This document shows, piece by piece, positions 5,917-13,288 of a stretch of 16,845 nucleotides of DNA (the stretch's first letter is position 1; each line of letters opens with the position of its first letter). The stretch is from NCBI GenBank assembly GCA_913053665.1, contig CAJXGR010000027.1, forward strand, positions 1 to 16,845, read 5' to 3'. Below the pieces are notes generated by a model. The model was given only the letters and a program-made list of their open reading frames with translations. It had not been told where the DNA came from and did no database searches. Position numbers and translations under genes: made by a program. The stretch is from an uncultured Spirochaetia bacterium. GTDB lineage: Bacteria > Spirochaetota > UBA6919.

Positions 5917-8686
5917 CCGGGACTATTTTGCAAAACTCATTTAGAAGCTCTTCTCGCTCCCTTTCAAAGCGATTCGCAAAGTGCAGAAGCTGGCTATTGT
6001 ACTCTGGATCAATGTCAATCTTTGTGAAGACATCGATAAACTCTTTTATTTCGTTACTTAAAAACGTTCGATCCTCTTCTCTTATCAAAGTACCTTCCTT
6101 GCGAACCCCTACTCCAAGCTGTTTTTCATGAACCTGCCCTCGTATATATGAGGCTCCCGCTGACATACCACTGCAGGCATAGAAGCCAATGGGGGATGGA
6201 AGATCAAATAGATTAAGTAATATCCCGATTCCCCCCTGTGCATACTCCATAAAGTAGTCTCCCATACCCTTGTCTTTGTCCAGACCAAAGATACCAACAG
6301 GAGGAATCCGGTCAGCCAGTAAGGAACCAAAAGTATCGATATAATGATCCCAACCCATTTTCTCTATCTTCGCTTTCCTTTTTTGATACAGTAAAAGAAG
6401 CTCATCGTAGATCTCTTCTTTCGTCCAGTCCTCATATTTTGCAGGATTCACTTCTTTCCAAATCTCGGGAAGACCTCCCTTAAAGAGAAGCAAGTTTCTA
6501 ACCCCTCCTCCCTTAGCCACTCTAAACTTGCCTGAGACTGCGTAGGAGGCAAAAAGATCATTGACTTCGCCACTTATATTGATTTCAGAAGGGTTGGATG
6601 TGTTTGCCACACCCACTTGTACGTTTCCCTGGATTCGTGTCTTACCAGCCGTCGTAGGGTAGGTCGTGATTTTCACGTCTCTTGTGAAAGAAAATGAGTT
6701 ATTTCCTGACAAGCCATGAACATGAATCTCTTTCGCTTTTACGCCAGTCCCAATAAACCTTTGTCCTCCAGCGTTTCGGAGTACAAACTTTTCAACTCCT
6801 CTTTTTGAAGCCTCTTTCATAATGAGATTCAAGGTTTTGCTACCCATTTTATCCACTCCCACATCGATCTCAAGGGTATCCCCGGATATCCTGGATAGAT
6901 TCTCTTCTATACAGCTTTTGTTTTCATCATAACTTTCTTTTTCTGTTTTTAATACTGAAAATCCCCGTGTTGGAGGAATAACATGATCCAGCTGACTTTT
7001 CCATTCCTTTTTCCCAAAGGTTTCATAAAGAAGAGGGTCGCTTCCATGATACCTAAATCGTCGTGAGCCAACAACATCCGCTAAGGTACTCATTCCAAGA
7101 CCCGCGGCAAGCCCTTCCATATCATGAATCCAACTCTGATTCATCTCATATATTTGATTGGAACCATGTTCTGGATCTATTCGATCACCATAACGGCGGG
7201 AGGTAATGCCCCACGCACATTGACCCGTATGACATCGTTGGCAGAGGGTACATCCTAGAGGATGCAGTTGCCGCATTCCCATGCCTACAAAGTCTGCACC
7301 GGCAAGCAGAACAAGGAAAGCCGCAAAACTGTCCATAATCCCGCCCTCAGCAATTAATGAGACATTTTCCCTCAAACCTTCTTGTCTCAGAGCTAAATCA
7401 GCTATGTGAGCTAAATATACAGTGTTCAGACCACGATTTTGGAGATCAACATTATGGGCCGCCCCTGTGGACCCATCCCCACCTTTGATCGTAATATAAT
7501 CAAATCCTGCTTTCGCCAATGCAACAACAATCTCTCGATAGTTCCAGGCTGTACCATAGACATCTGCACCAATAAGCTTGTGGTCTCCAAGTAAAGCCCT
7601 GAGTGTTTCTACTCTCATAGGCAACTCTTCAATGGAATACTGCAGGTGCTGAGGGTTTGGAGCTGTTAAGGTCTTCAAAGCCTCAACACAACGGAGAAGG
7701 GCGATCTCAAGATCATTTTTAGGCCCATTGAGACGCCCTCCTTTACCCTTTTTGGCGTCCTGCCCGTACTTAATATCGAATCCAGCGAATTTATCCAGCT
7801 CAACCCATGGACCATAGCCCCCAGAACCGAATTGTATAATACAATGCTGAAAAGCCGATTGAAAGTCTGGGTGAATAAATCCTTCCCCTGTAAAAAAGGG
7901 TCTCTGGAGCTTGATGGAACCCATCATCCTTGCCATAAAAGCTTCGTGACTGTTGGATCCATAGCTTTGATTGACATCAAATATTGGACTGGCCACCTTC
8001 ATCCTGGCCCTGCGCTTCCCAAGATACGCTTCATGCATATTTCCAGCGTATTCATGACGATTATCCCTTTGAGGGCTAAGGATTTCAGCGGCATCAATCA
8101 ACCATTCACTCGTAATTTTAGAGGGTAGGGCACCATGATGGGCCGACCCAACCATCGGTAAACCCCTGCTTCGCTTTAAGGCACTGTTGATAACCCTATG
8201 ATCCGTTAGCTCACAGCCTATAGAGTGGTAATCCCTCTCTTCATAAACTTGTATCGCACCAGTAGGACATTCTTTCACGCATCGTTTACAATTACAGCAC
8301 TCATCTTGATTAATGTGAAGGATTTTATCTACAAATATAACTTCTTCGTCATCATCAGGTTGAACACGGTTTCCTTCTGCATCCACCGGGATTTCCTCTA
8401 CCCAAAAGACTCCGAAGGGAAGATCCGGGCGTTCCAGGTTGTGAGTGCATTCTATAACACATGTACCACAATGGATACACCCTTTCCCAGGCTCCTCCTC
8501 GGCAGAGGTCACCTTGACCCTGAATTCAGCTCCTATATTATGCATCCCCAACTTTTTAGACTCATCGTGAACAATAAAAGTTCGACGAATTAATTTATGT
8601 GCTTCTGTTGGAAAACCTTCTGTTTGAACAATCAGGTTTTCAGGCAGTTTTTTTCCACTCATAGGCCAATCTTTCTGGTACTCCAT
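5912..8686 (-). CDS. Archaeal-type glutamate synthase, FMN/Fe-S synthase subunit with GXGXG domain
   Basis: Synthase subunit of a split glutamate synthase, which reductively joins ammonia (from the glutaminase subunit) to 2-oxoglutarate. Order of parts: a two-[4Fe-4S] ferredoxin domain with C70, C73, C76, C80 and C130, C133, C136, C140; the FMN-binding barrel at about 210-560, with ITIKGGDGSTGAA (398-410) and AEGGI (446-450); the [3Fe-4S] motif C479, C482, C485, C490 (CTLCQRCHTGQC); and a C-terminal GXGXG beta-helix from about 600. The end of the beta-helix (GGIGILLN then SGMSAGASYIRGQ) is recognisable, but a helical insert at about 740-800 interrupts it. The start is uncertain. The ATG at 8686 has no Shine-Dalgarno, and an ATG at 8662 (codon 9) overlaps the upstream gene less. 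Either start overlaps the glutaminase gene, pointing to coupled translation. At 924 residues it joins parts that are separate genes in archaea. Confidence 0.88.
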   Translation of the reverse strand: MEYQKDWPMSGKKLPENLIVQTEGFPTEAHKLIRRTFIVHDESKKLGMHNIGAEFRVKVTSAEEEPGKGCIHCGTCVIECTHNLERPDLPFGVFWVEEIPVDAEGNRVQPDDDEEVIFVDKILHINQDECCNCKRCVKECPTGAIQVYEERDYHSIGCELTDHRVINSALKRSRGLPMVGSAHHGALPSKITSEWLIDAAEILSPQRDNRHEYAGNMHEAYLGKRRARMKVASPIFDVNQSYGSNSHEAFMARMMGSIKLQRPFFTGEGFIHPDFQSAFQHCIIQFGSGGYGPWVELDKFAGFDIKYGQDAKKGKGGRLNGPKNDLEIALLRCVEALKTLTAPNPQHLQYSIEELPMRVETLRALLGDHKLIGADVYGTAWNYREIVVALAKAGFDYITIKGGDGSTGAAHNVDLQNRGLNTVYLAHIADLALRQEGLRENVSLIAEGGIMDSFAAFLVLLAGADFVGMGMRQLHPLGCTLCQRCHTGQCAWGITSRRYGDRIDPEHGSNQIYEMNQSWIHDMEGLAAGLGMSTLADVVGSRRFRYHGSDPLLYETFGKKEWKSQLDHVIPPTRGFSVLKTEKESYDENKSCIEENLSRISGDTLEIDVGVDKMGSKTLNLIMKEASKRGVEKFVLRNAGGQRFIGTGVKAKEIHVHGLSGNNSFSFTRDVKITTYPTTAGKTRIQGNVQVGVANTSNPSEINISGEVNDLFASYAVSGKFRVAKGGGVRNLLLFKGGLPEIWKEVNPAKYEDWTKEEIYDELLLLYQKRKAKIEKMGWDHYIDTFGSLLADRIPPVGIFGLDKDKGMGDYFMEYAQGGIGILLNLFDLPSPIGFYACSGMSAGASYIRGQVHEKQLGVGVRKEGTLIREEDRTFLSNEIKEFIDVFTKIDIDPEYNSQLLHFANRFEREREELLNEFCKIVPV

Positions 8687-9806
8687 TATTTATTTTAAAT
8701 GCCACTAGTTTTCCCGCATCAGGATTAAAGATCTTCACGTTTTCCCCCATAGCAAAAGCCGCCGCAACGACGGCCCTCTCTTCACTGGCCAAGAGGGTTA
8801 TTCGGTCATTGGTGCCTATCGTAAAGGGCCTTAAGTGGTCTCTGTCGGTGAGAGCCACCACTAAGTCATCGATCTGTACTATAGCTGTAGTGGGTCCACT
8901 AATTTTAAACCTGTTCAAGATGGGATCTGCAGTAAGTTCTGTATATCGTTCCCTGTCCTCATCAGTCATCAGGGCTACTTCATTGGGGAATTTCCTGGAG
9001 ATAATCCATTCCATCTCCTGAAGGGTATATCCACCGTATACTAAATAGTTTATTTCCTTAAATAGTGCTTCAGAGTCTGTTCCAACATGCAACGCGATAC
9101 CCAGTTGCTCCAAAGCCATAGCGTTAGATTTATCCGAAGATAAATGTCCATTATGTGTCCCAGAAACGTTTCCAAGGGCGATAGGCTGAGGACCCCACCA
9201 CAGACCCCGACCTGAACTGGTAGGCCATCTCATGTGAGCCTGTACGGAAGAGAGATTCCTGTCACTATATTGGTATATATCAAAAACCTTTATTGTATCG
9301 TCCAATTGAAATGCTGTTAGAAAAGTACCCGTATCCTGTCCGCTGGAAAATATTCTAGCGTCATCAAGATATTTGATATTAAACTCAGTCACCTTTTTAC
9401 GGATAAACATCATGGGATCAGAGATCTGATCAGTGTATAACATATCTTCAGCAGGTGGAGTCGTTACACGATAGTGAAACATTTTAGGCATATCATATTC
9501 ATTATAGCACTTCTTCTGGATGAGAGGGTTTTTCCCTTCAAATCGCCAGCCCCAATTCTCTAGAACCCCTTCCAGTTCAGTGATCATAGAAGGATCACGA
9601 AACATAATATGAAAATGAAACAAGTTATCCGCCTCATAGGGGTACACGCCCTTAAGAGTCAGGCCGGCCCCTGTTCGACCCCTATACTGAAGACATTGAG
9701 CGGCATTTAACACGCTCCCAAGCTTGAATTGGCCTATTGCTGTTAATAATCCACAGGCTCCAGGGGGCAAGCCCTCTTCTCCACCACTAAAAGTTCTAAC
9801 ATCCAT
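8640..9806 (-). CDS. Glutamate synthase glutaminase subunit (class II amidotransferase)
   Basis: Separate glutaminase subunit that releases ammonia from glutamine for the neighbouring synthase. It is a class II (Ntn-type) amidotransferase fold. The nucleophile is C18 in PPGACGLLTAIG. Other class II signatures are HMRWPTSS (191-198), HNGHLSS (218-224, with N219-G220 as the likely oxyanion pair) and GTDSEAL (242-248). Class II enzymes work with the cysteine at the very N-terminus, so the first 17 residues should be a propeptide that is removed; no start codon directly precedes C18. AAGGCG lies 6-8 nt before the ATG at 9806. The gene starts 27 nt after the GltD-like gene and its 3' end overlaps the synthase gene. 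At 388 residues it is longer than the core fold, with extra sequence at about 55-190. Confidence 0.88.
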   Translation of the reverse strand: MDVRTFSGGEEGLPPGACGLLTAIGQFKLGSVLNAAQCLQYRGRTGAGLTLKGVYPYEADNLFHFHIMFRDPSMITELEGVLENWGWRFEGKNPLIQKKCYNEYDMPKMFHYRVTTPPAEDMLYTDQISDPMMFIRKKVTEFNIKYLDDARIFSSGQDTGTFLTAFQLDDTIKVFDIYQYSDRNLSSVQAHMRWPTSSGRGLWWGPQPIALGNVSGTHNGHLSSDKSNAMALEQLGIALHVGTDSEALFKEINYLVYGGYTLQEMEWIISRKFPNEVALMTDEDRERYTELTADPILNRFKISGPTTAIVQIDDLVVALTDRDHLRPFTIGTNDRITLLASEERAVVAAAFAMGENVKIFNPDAGKLVAFKINNGVPERLAYEWKKTA

Positions 9807-9833
9807 AGCTATCGCCTTTATTTAATTATTATT

Positions 9834-11564
9834 TCAATACTTAATTGAATCAAAGGATATATATTGCTTATCCACCAAGTCTTTCCACTGATCATCATAA
9901 GGAACCATTCCCATAGCATTTCGAGGGCATCCTGTGACACTCTCACGGGTGCTCCAGTCTATCTTGTCCATCAGGAATTTATAGAAATGACTGGTTTTAC
10001 CTGGATTCCAGGGAACCGACAGCTTTAAAATAGCTTGATTTGAGTAATCCCGACACCAGTCGCATTGGATGCAAATCCCACAATTCCAACATCTTCCAGA
10101 CTTTTCAACGGCTAATTCCTCATTTAGAGGGAGATCCACCTCGTCAAAGTTCCCAATTCTCTTTTCATAAGGGAGTTTATCAATTCGTACACGCGCTTCT
10201 TTATTAAAGTAACGTGTTTTAATCGTATCGTAAAAGGCTACATTGCTGTAATAAGATGGTTCCTCTAAATCCTCTCCCAAAGCCTTGCGGATTTGTATAC
10301 TTGTGTCATTAGCCATTCCTACAGCCCGAACGACCATGCCTGTCACATTTCCTTTCCCCTGGAGGGCATCTCCTGTAATATAAACCTTGTTTTTCATGGC
10401 CTCATCCAACTGATCAATAACAAGCTGATAGCCTGCAATTTTATAATCCCCTGGAATAAAGCCTAACTCAGGCGTTTCGCCAATCGCCGTGATAATTGTA
10501 TCGACTAGAACAGGGTGTTCTGATCCATGTTCCGGTTGAGGACGCCTCCGCCCGGAACTGTCTGGTTCTCCAAGCCACATTTTCTCCATAGTCATTTCCA
10601 ATTGACCACTTTCATGCTTCCTCACACGGTTAGGAGCGATCAAGAACTGGAACTGGACGCCTTCATGGTTCGCTTCCTGCACTTCACCGGGGTGAGCCGT
10701 CATCTCATCTATGCCTCGACGATAATAAATACAAGGATCCGCTCCCAGCCTTACAACCGATCGCGCCACATCAAAGGCAGTATAGCCACCACCAATCACA
10801 GCCACCTTTTTGCCCACTCCTAACTTTTCAAGAAGCCCGGCGTAATCCTTCCTTTTGAAATCAGGATCAAAATGCATCTTCCTTAAAAAGTCAAATCCAA
10901 CCACAACTCCGGGGAGATCGTCTCCAGGTATTCCCATCAGTCGTGGCTTTTGAGCACCTGTTGCAATCACCACACCATCGTGTTCCTTTATGAGCCTGAG
11001 TAAAAAATCACTATCCACATCGGCATTGCACTCTATTCGGACGGCATAACTTTGAATATAACGTATTTCATAGTCTCGCACAGCAACAGGATAACGAAAA
11101 ATGGGTATCCCTTGAGTCAGTATGCCCCCTGGCTCTCCATGACGTTCATGGACGATCACATCATACCCTTCTCTAGCCAGGAAATAGGCTGTTGATAATC
11201 CAGCAGGCCCCGATCCAATCACTGCAATCGACTTGTTTTTTCTATCTTTCACCGGTTCAGCCATAATATTATTATCAAAGCCGTAATCTGATGCGAAACG
11301 CTCCAGGTATTTAATATCCACAGGATCATCGAACGTGCCCCTGTTACAAGCTGTCTCACAGGGATGATCACAAAATCGGCCACAGCCTCCAGAAAATGGG
11401 TTGGTTGTTTTTAAGATCTCAAAAGCCTGACGTTGTTCGCCAATGTTAATGCTATAAAGGAATCTGGCAATATCGCTGTGAGCAGGACAGCCATAATTAT
11501 CCTGGTGATCCAGAGAATAGCATGGGCTTTTTTTATTGAGATAAATTGGGTAAACTTTTTTCAT
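9834..11564 (-). CDS. GltD-like NAD(P)H:flavin oxidoreductase with C-terminal Fe-S domain
   Basis: FAD-containing electron-input subunit that should pass electrons from NAD(P)H to the FMN synthase subunit. An N-terminal Fe-S helical domain shows C15, GCPAH (C26) and GGCGRFCDHPCETAC (C61, C65, C69, C73). The FAD Rossmann motif is GSGPAG (117-122). The NAD(P)H motif is VIGGGYTAFDVA (256-267), and ITGDALQGKGNVTGM (396-410) is the FAD-contact segment. The extra C-terminal domain (about 490-555) resembles a bacterial ferredoxin but keeps only C492, C495, C498, C501, C504 and C546; the ligand set for one of the two usual clusters is gone. E. coli GltD is shorter and lacks such a domain. This is the first gene of the operon. 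An AGG about 9 nt before the ATG is a weak ribosome site. Related flavoproteins serve other enzymes, but the gene context strongly supports glutamate synthase. Confidence 0.85.
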   Translation of the reverse strand: MKKVYPIYLNKKSPCYSLDHQDNYGCPAHSDIARFLYSINIGEQRQAFEILKTTNPFSGGCGRFCDHPCETACNRGTFDDPVDIKYLERFASDYGFDNNIMAEPVKDRKNKSIAVIGSGPAGLSTAYFLAREGYDVIVHERHGEPGGILTQGIPIFRYPVAVRDYEIRYIQSYAVRIECNADVDSDFLLRLIKEHDGVVIATGAQKPRLMGIPGDDLPGVVVGFDFLRKMHFDPDFKRKDYAGLLEKLGVGKKVAVIGGGYTAFDVARSVVRLGADPCIYYRRGIDEMTAHPGEVQEANHEGVQFQFLIAPNRVRKHESGQLEMTMEKMWLGEPDSSGRRRPQPEHGSEHPVLVDTIITAIGETPELGFIPGDYKIAGYQLVIDQLDEAMKNKVYITGDALQGKGNVTGMVVRAVGMANDTSIQIRKALGEDLEEPSYYSNVAFYDTIKTRYFNKEARVRIDKLPYEKRIGNFDEVDLPLNEELAVEKSGRCWNCGICIQCDWCRDYSNQAILKLSVPWNPGKTSHFYKFLMDKIDWSTRESVTGCPRNAMGMVPYDDQWKDLVDKQYISFDSIKY

Positions 11565-11595
11565 GGTATCATACCTAAAGTCAAGTTAATTAAGG

Positions 11596-11623
11596 TATAT
11601 AGCAAAGACATCATTGTTATCAA
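11596..11623 (-). promoter_or_regulatory. Promoter of the glutamate synthase operon
   Basis: Read on the minus strand: TTGATA (11618-11623), a 16-nt spacer and TATATA (11596-11601). The -35 matches consensus in five of six positions and the -10 in four. The predicted start near 11589 gives a leader of about 25 nt before the GltD-like gene. The repeat cluster at 11665-11715 would lie about 75-125 nt upstream of that start. Confidence 0.5.
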
Positions 11624-11664
11624 GGTTTGACAGAGACAAGAGAACTCATTGATAGAGGATTCTA

Positions 11665-11715
11665 CGTCCTAATGGGAGTCAGGACGGCTTCATCTATCCA
11701 AATGGAGTCAGGACG
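11665..11715. repeat. Direct and inverted repeat cluster upstream of the glutamate synthase promoter
   Basis: AATGGGAGTCAGGACG (11671-11686) recurs as AATGGAGTCAGGACG (11701-11715), 30 bp further on, with a single base missing. CGTCCT at 11665-11670 is the inverted form of the AGGACG ending each copy, so the first copy can also form a 6-bp stem with a 10-nt loop. Spacing by about three helical turns upstream of a promoter suits paired binding sites for a regulator. An untranslated RNA element cannot be ruled out. Confidence 0.45.
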
Positions 11716-11867
11716 CTGAAATCACTTCTGATAGGATATTACAATGATTCCAATAGCATTCTAGCACAAATGAGAGGAGACAATAATTAGATGCGGGACA
11801 TTTCTGGCCAGGTTTTCACTCTCGCTAAGCTTGTCAGATCCAAGCTGACACGATAAAACATGATTCA
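11716..11867. other. Intergenic stretch with no confident gene
   Basis: The 346 bases between the GltD-like gene and rpmG hold the operon promoter, the repeat cluster and a hairpin, but no gene I can support. I looked for tRNA and tRNA-like folds, because rpmG is often next to tRNA-Trp and secE, and saw none. A perfect 6-bp inverted repeat, TGTCAG-ATCCAAG-CTGACA, lies at about 11832-11850. A 21-codon reading frame at 11791-11856 on the plus strand is too short to call. Confidence 0.4.
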
Positions 11868-11891
11868 CTCAAAAACCCATCCTGGTTTGAG
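11868..11891 (-). terminator. Possible rpmG terminator
   Basis: On the minus strand, 20 nt past the rpmG stop, CTCAAACC, AGGATG and GGTTTTTGAG form a stem of 8 bp with a two-base bulge. The 3' arm contains five T. The T run is inside the arm rather than after it, so an alternative shorter AAACC/GGTTT stem followed by T may be the working form. Confidence 0.4.
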
Positions 11892-11910
11892 AGAACTCTA
11901 TAGAAAGGTT

Positions 11911-12096
11911 TTACTTTATTTCCTTATGTAGCGTATGTTTCCTCTCGTATCGGCAATACTTCTTCAACTCTAATTTTCCCGTTGTATTTCTACGATTCTT
12001 TTTGCTAGAGTACCTTGACACATGGGGAAGCCCACTTTCACGACATTCAGTGCATTCTAATGTAATAATCACCCGGTTGCCACCTTTCTTAGCCAT
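11911..12096 (-). CDS. rpmG: 50S ribosomal protein L33
   Basis: Small basic protein of the large ribosomal subunit, 61 residues. The family signature is clear: ITLECTEC at the front, then KKNRRNTTGKLELKKYC and RKHTLHKE at the end. The zinc-binding form has four cysteines in two CxxC pairs. Here C15, C18 and C48 remain, but the fourth position is E51 (YCRYE). The metal site is therefore incomplete, between the zinc form and the cysteine-free form. The loop after the first CxxC (RESGLPHVSRYSS) is somewhat longer than in common L33. AGGA stands 7 nt before the ATG. The gene is alone here, with its own promoter; the usual neighbours secE and nusG are not present. Confidence 0.93.
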   Translation of the reverse strand: MAKKGGNRVIITLECTECRESGLPHVSRYSSKKNRRNTTGKLELKKYCRYERKHTLHKEIK

Positions 12097-12141
12097 TTCA
12101 TTTTCCTATAAGAGTTTGCACTGATTTATATTTCAAGTGTT

Positions 12142-12198
12142 CACATAATTGTTTTCATTCAGATAATTTGATCAGTTACCTTAAGATAATTGTTTTGA
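12142..12198. repeat. Three short AT-rich repeats in the rpmG leader/promoter
   Basis: AGATAATTGTTTTGA (12184-12198), AGATAATTTGA (12161-12171) and ACATAATTGTTTTC (12143-12156) share an ATAATT core at intervals of about 20 bp. The first overlaps the -10 of the rpmG promoter; the others fall in the predicted leader. They could be operator or leader-folding elements, or simply AT-rich sequence. Confidence 0.3.
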
Positions 12199-12211
12199 TC
12201 TATTGAGTCAA
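12183..12211 (-). promoter_or_regulatory. Promoter of rpmG
   Basis: On the minus strand: TTGACT (12206-12211), a 17-nt spacer and TATCTT (12183-12188). The -35 matches five of six consensus bases and the spacing is ideal. The predicted start near 12176 leaves a leader of about 80 nt, long for a gene of this size. It lies directly after the putative lpxD terminator. Confidence 0.5.
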
Positions 12212-12212
12212 G

Positions 12213-12250
12213 AAAAAAATGTAGGTATAGACTTTTTTCTTTTCTACCTA
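12213..12250 (-). terminator. Putative terminator of the lpxD operon
   Basis: On the minus strand, TAGGTA (from 12250) pairs with TACCTA (to 12222) across a 17-nt purine-rich loop. CA and then seven T (12213-12219) follow. It lies about 40 nt past the lpxD stop. The T run is good but the stem is short and the loop long, so efficiency is uncertain. Confidence 0.45.
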
Positions 12251-12286
12251 TCCTGTCATGTGTGAAGATATCGTTGGATCATAAAG

Positions 12287-13288
12287 CTATCCACCTTTTT
12301 TTTTGAGTCTCTCAATGATTTTTGGTAGTCTGGATAAAGAGGCTAATATCTTTTTTGCTTCATTAGCTGGTTTAGCAGGAAAACCCAAGACCACTTCTCC
12401 CTTTTTTATAGAGTGAGTCACAACACTACGGGCTAATACCACCACATCATCTTCCAGAACAACATGATCCACAATACCAACCTGTCCAGCCAGAGTCACC
12501 CGATTACCAATCCTGGAACTACCTGCAATTCCCACCTGACCAGCAATATAACAATCCTTCCCAATATAACAATTATGACCTATCTGGACGAGATTATCAA
12601 TCTTGGTGTTCGATCCAATATAGGTTTTATCCAGCGTAGCACGGTCAATCGTTGTGTTAGCCCCTATTTCAACATCATCACCCGTCTCGACTATCCCAAC
12701 TTGAGGGACTTTATGCCTCTCACCCTTCCTGTCGTCATAATAGCCAAATCCGTCAGAGCCTAGAACAACGCCACTCGATATTATATTTCTCTTGCCAAGT
12801 ATGGATCCTCTCTCAATAGTCACACGAGGATGCAATAGACTGCCTTCCCCTATATGAGACATATATCCAATAAAACAGTGAGGATAAATGACAGCACCAT
12901 CCCCTATTTTAGCATTATCCTCAATGACACAATGGGCCATAACATTGACTCCATCACCTATAGACACATTATCTCCCAGAATTACAGTGGGATGAATCCC
13001 TTCCAATGGGGAAAAACCAATATTAAAATGCTTGAGTAGTTGTATAAAAGCCAACTTACCGTCATTCACCTGCAGGATAGGCTTATGGGTTCTGGGTGTT
13101 GAGATAGTTCTTGATAATAAAAGGGCTGTGGCAGGGGAGTTTAAAACCTCATGAATGTGTTTCTCTTTTTCTATGTAGACAATTGTCCCGGATTTGGGAG
13201 AATCAATGGATGAGACATTGAAAACTTCTGTTTGATCATCGCCAATGACCTGTCCATCTACCTTCTCTCCCAGTTTCTTTAAGGTCAC
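12287..13288 (-). CDS. lpxD: LpxD, UDP-3-O-acylglucosamine N-acyltransferase
   Basis: Third step of lipid A synthesis: transfer of a hydroxyacyl chain from acyl carrier protein to the 2-amino group of UDP-3-O-acylglucosamine, at the cytosolic face of the inner membrane. The N-terminal uridine-binding domain occupies about 1-95. Then comes a left-handed beta-helix of hexapeptide repeats (about 98-300), and a basic C-terminal helix that probably joins the acyl carrier site. The catalytic base is H238 in NLVQIGHNC. GSDGFGY (177-183) is the other well-conserved segment. The length (333) is normal. The GTG start at 13288 overlaps the stop of the preceding gene by 4 nt (GTGA), so translation is probably coupled. 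No lpxA, lpxC, fabZ or bamA is next to it, an unusual setting for lpxD. It shows that the cell makes an LPS-type outer membrane. Confidence 0.94.
   Translation of the reverse strand: MTLKKLGEKVDGQVIGDDQTEVFNVSSIDSPKSGTIVYIEKEKHIHEVLNSPATALLLSRTISTPRTHKPILQVNDGKLAFIQLLKHFNIGFSPLEGIHPTVILGDNVSIGDGVNVMAHCVIEDNAKIGDGAVIYPHCFIGYMSHIGEGSLLHPRVTIERGSILGKRNIISSGVVLGSDGFGYYDDRKGERHKVPQVGIVETGDDVEIGANTTIDRATLDKTYIGSNTKIDNLVQIGHNCYIGKDCYIAGQVGIAGSSRIGNRVTLAGQVGIVDHVVLEDDVVVLARSVVTHSIKKGEVVLGFPAKPANEAKKILASLSRLPKIIERLKKKGG

Noticed and set aside
8225..8593. 122-residue plus-strand open frame antisense to the N-terminus of the synthase subunit
   Set aside because: It lies opposite the ferredoxin domain, whose cysteine spacing proves the minus-strand frame. 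The plus-strand translation resembles no family.
11624..11910. tRNA or known riboswitch in the glt-rpmG gap
   Set aside because: I found no cloverleaf pairing, TTC-type T-arm sequence or CCA end on either strand, nor any glutamine-riboswitch consensus; only short repeats and small hairpins are visible.
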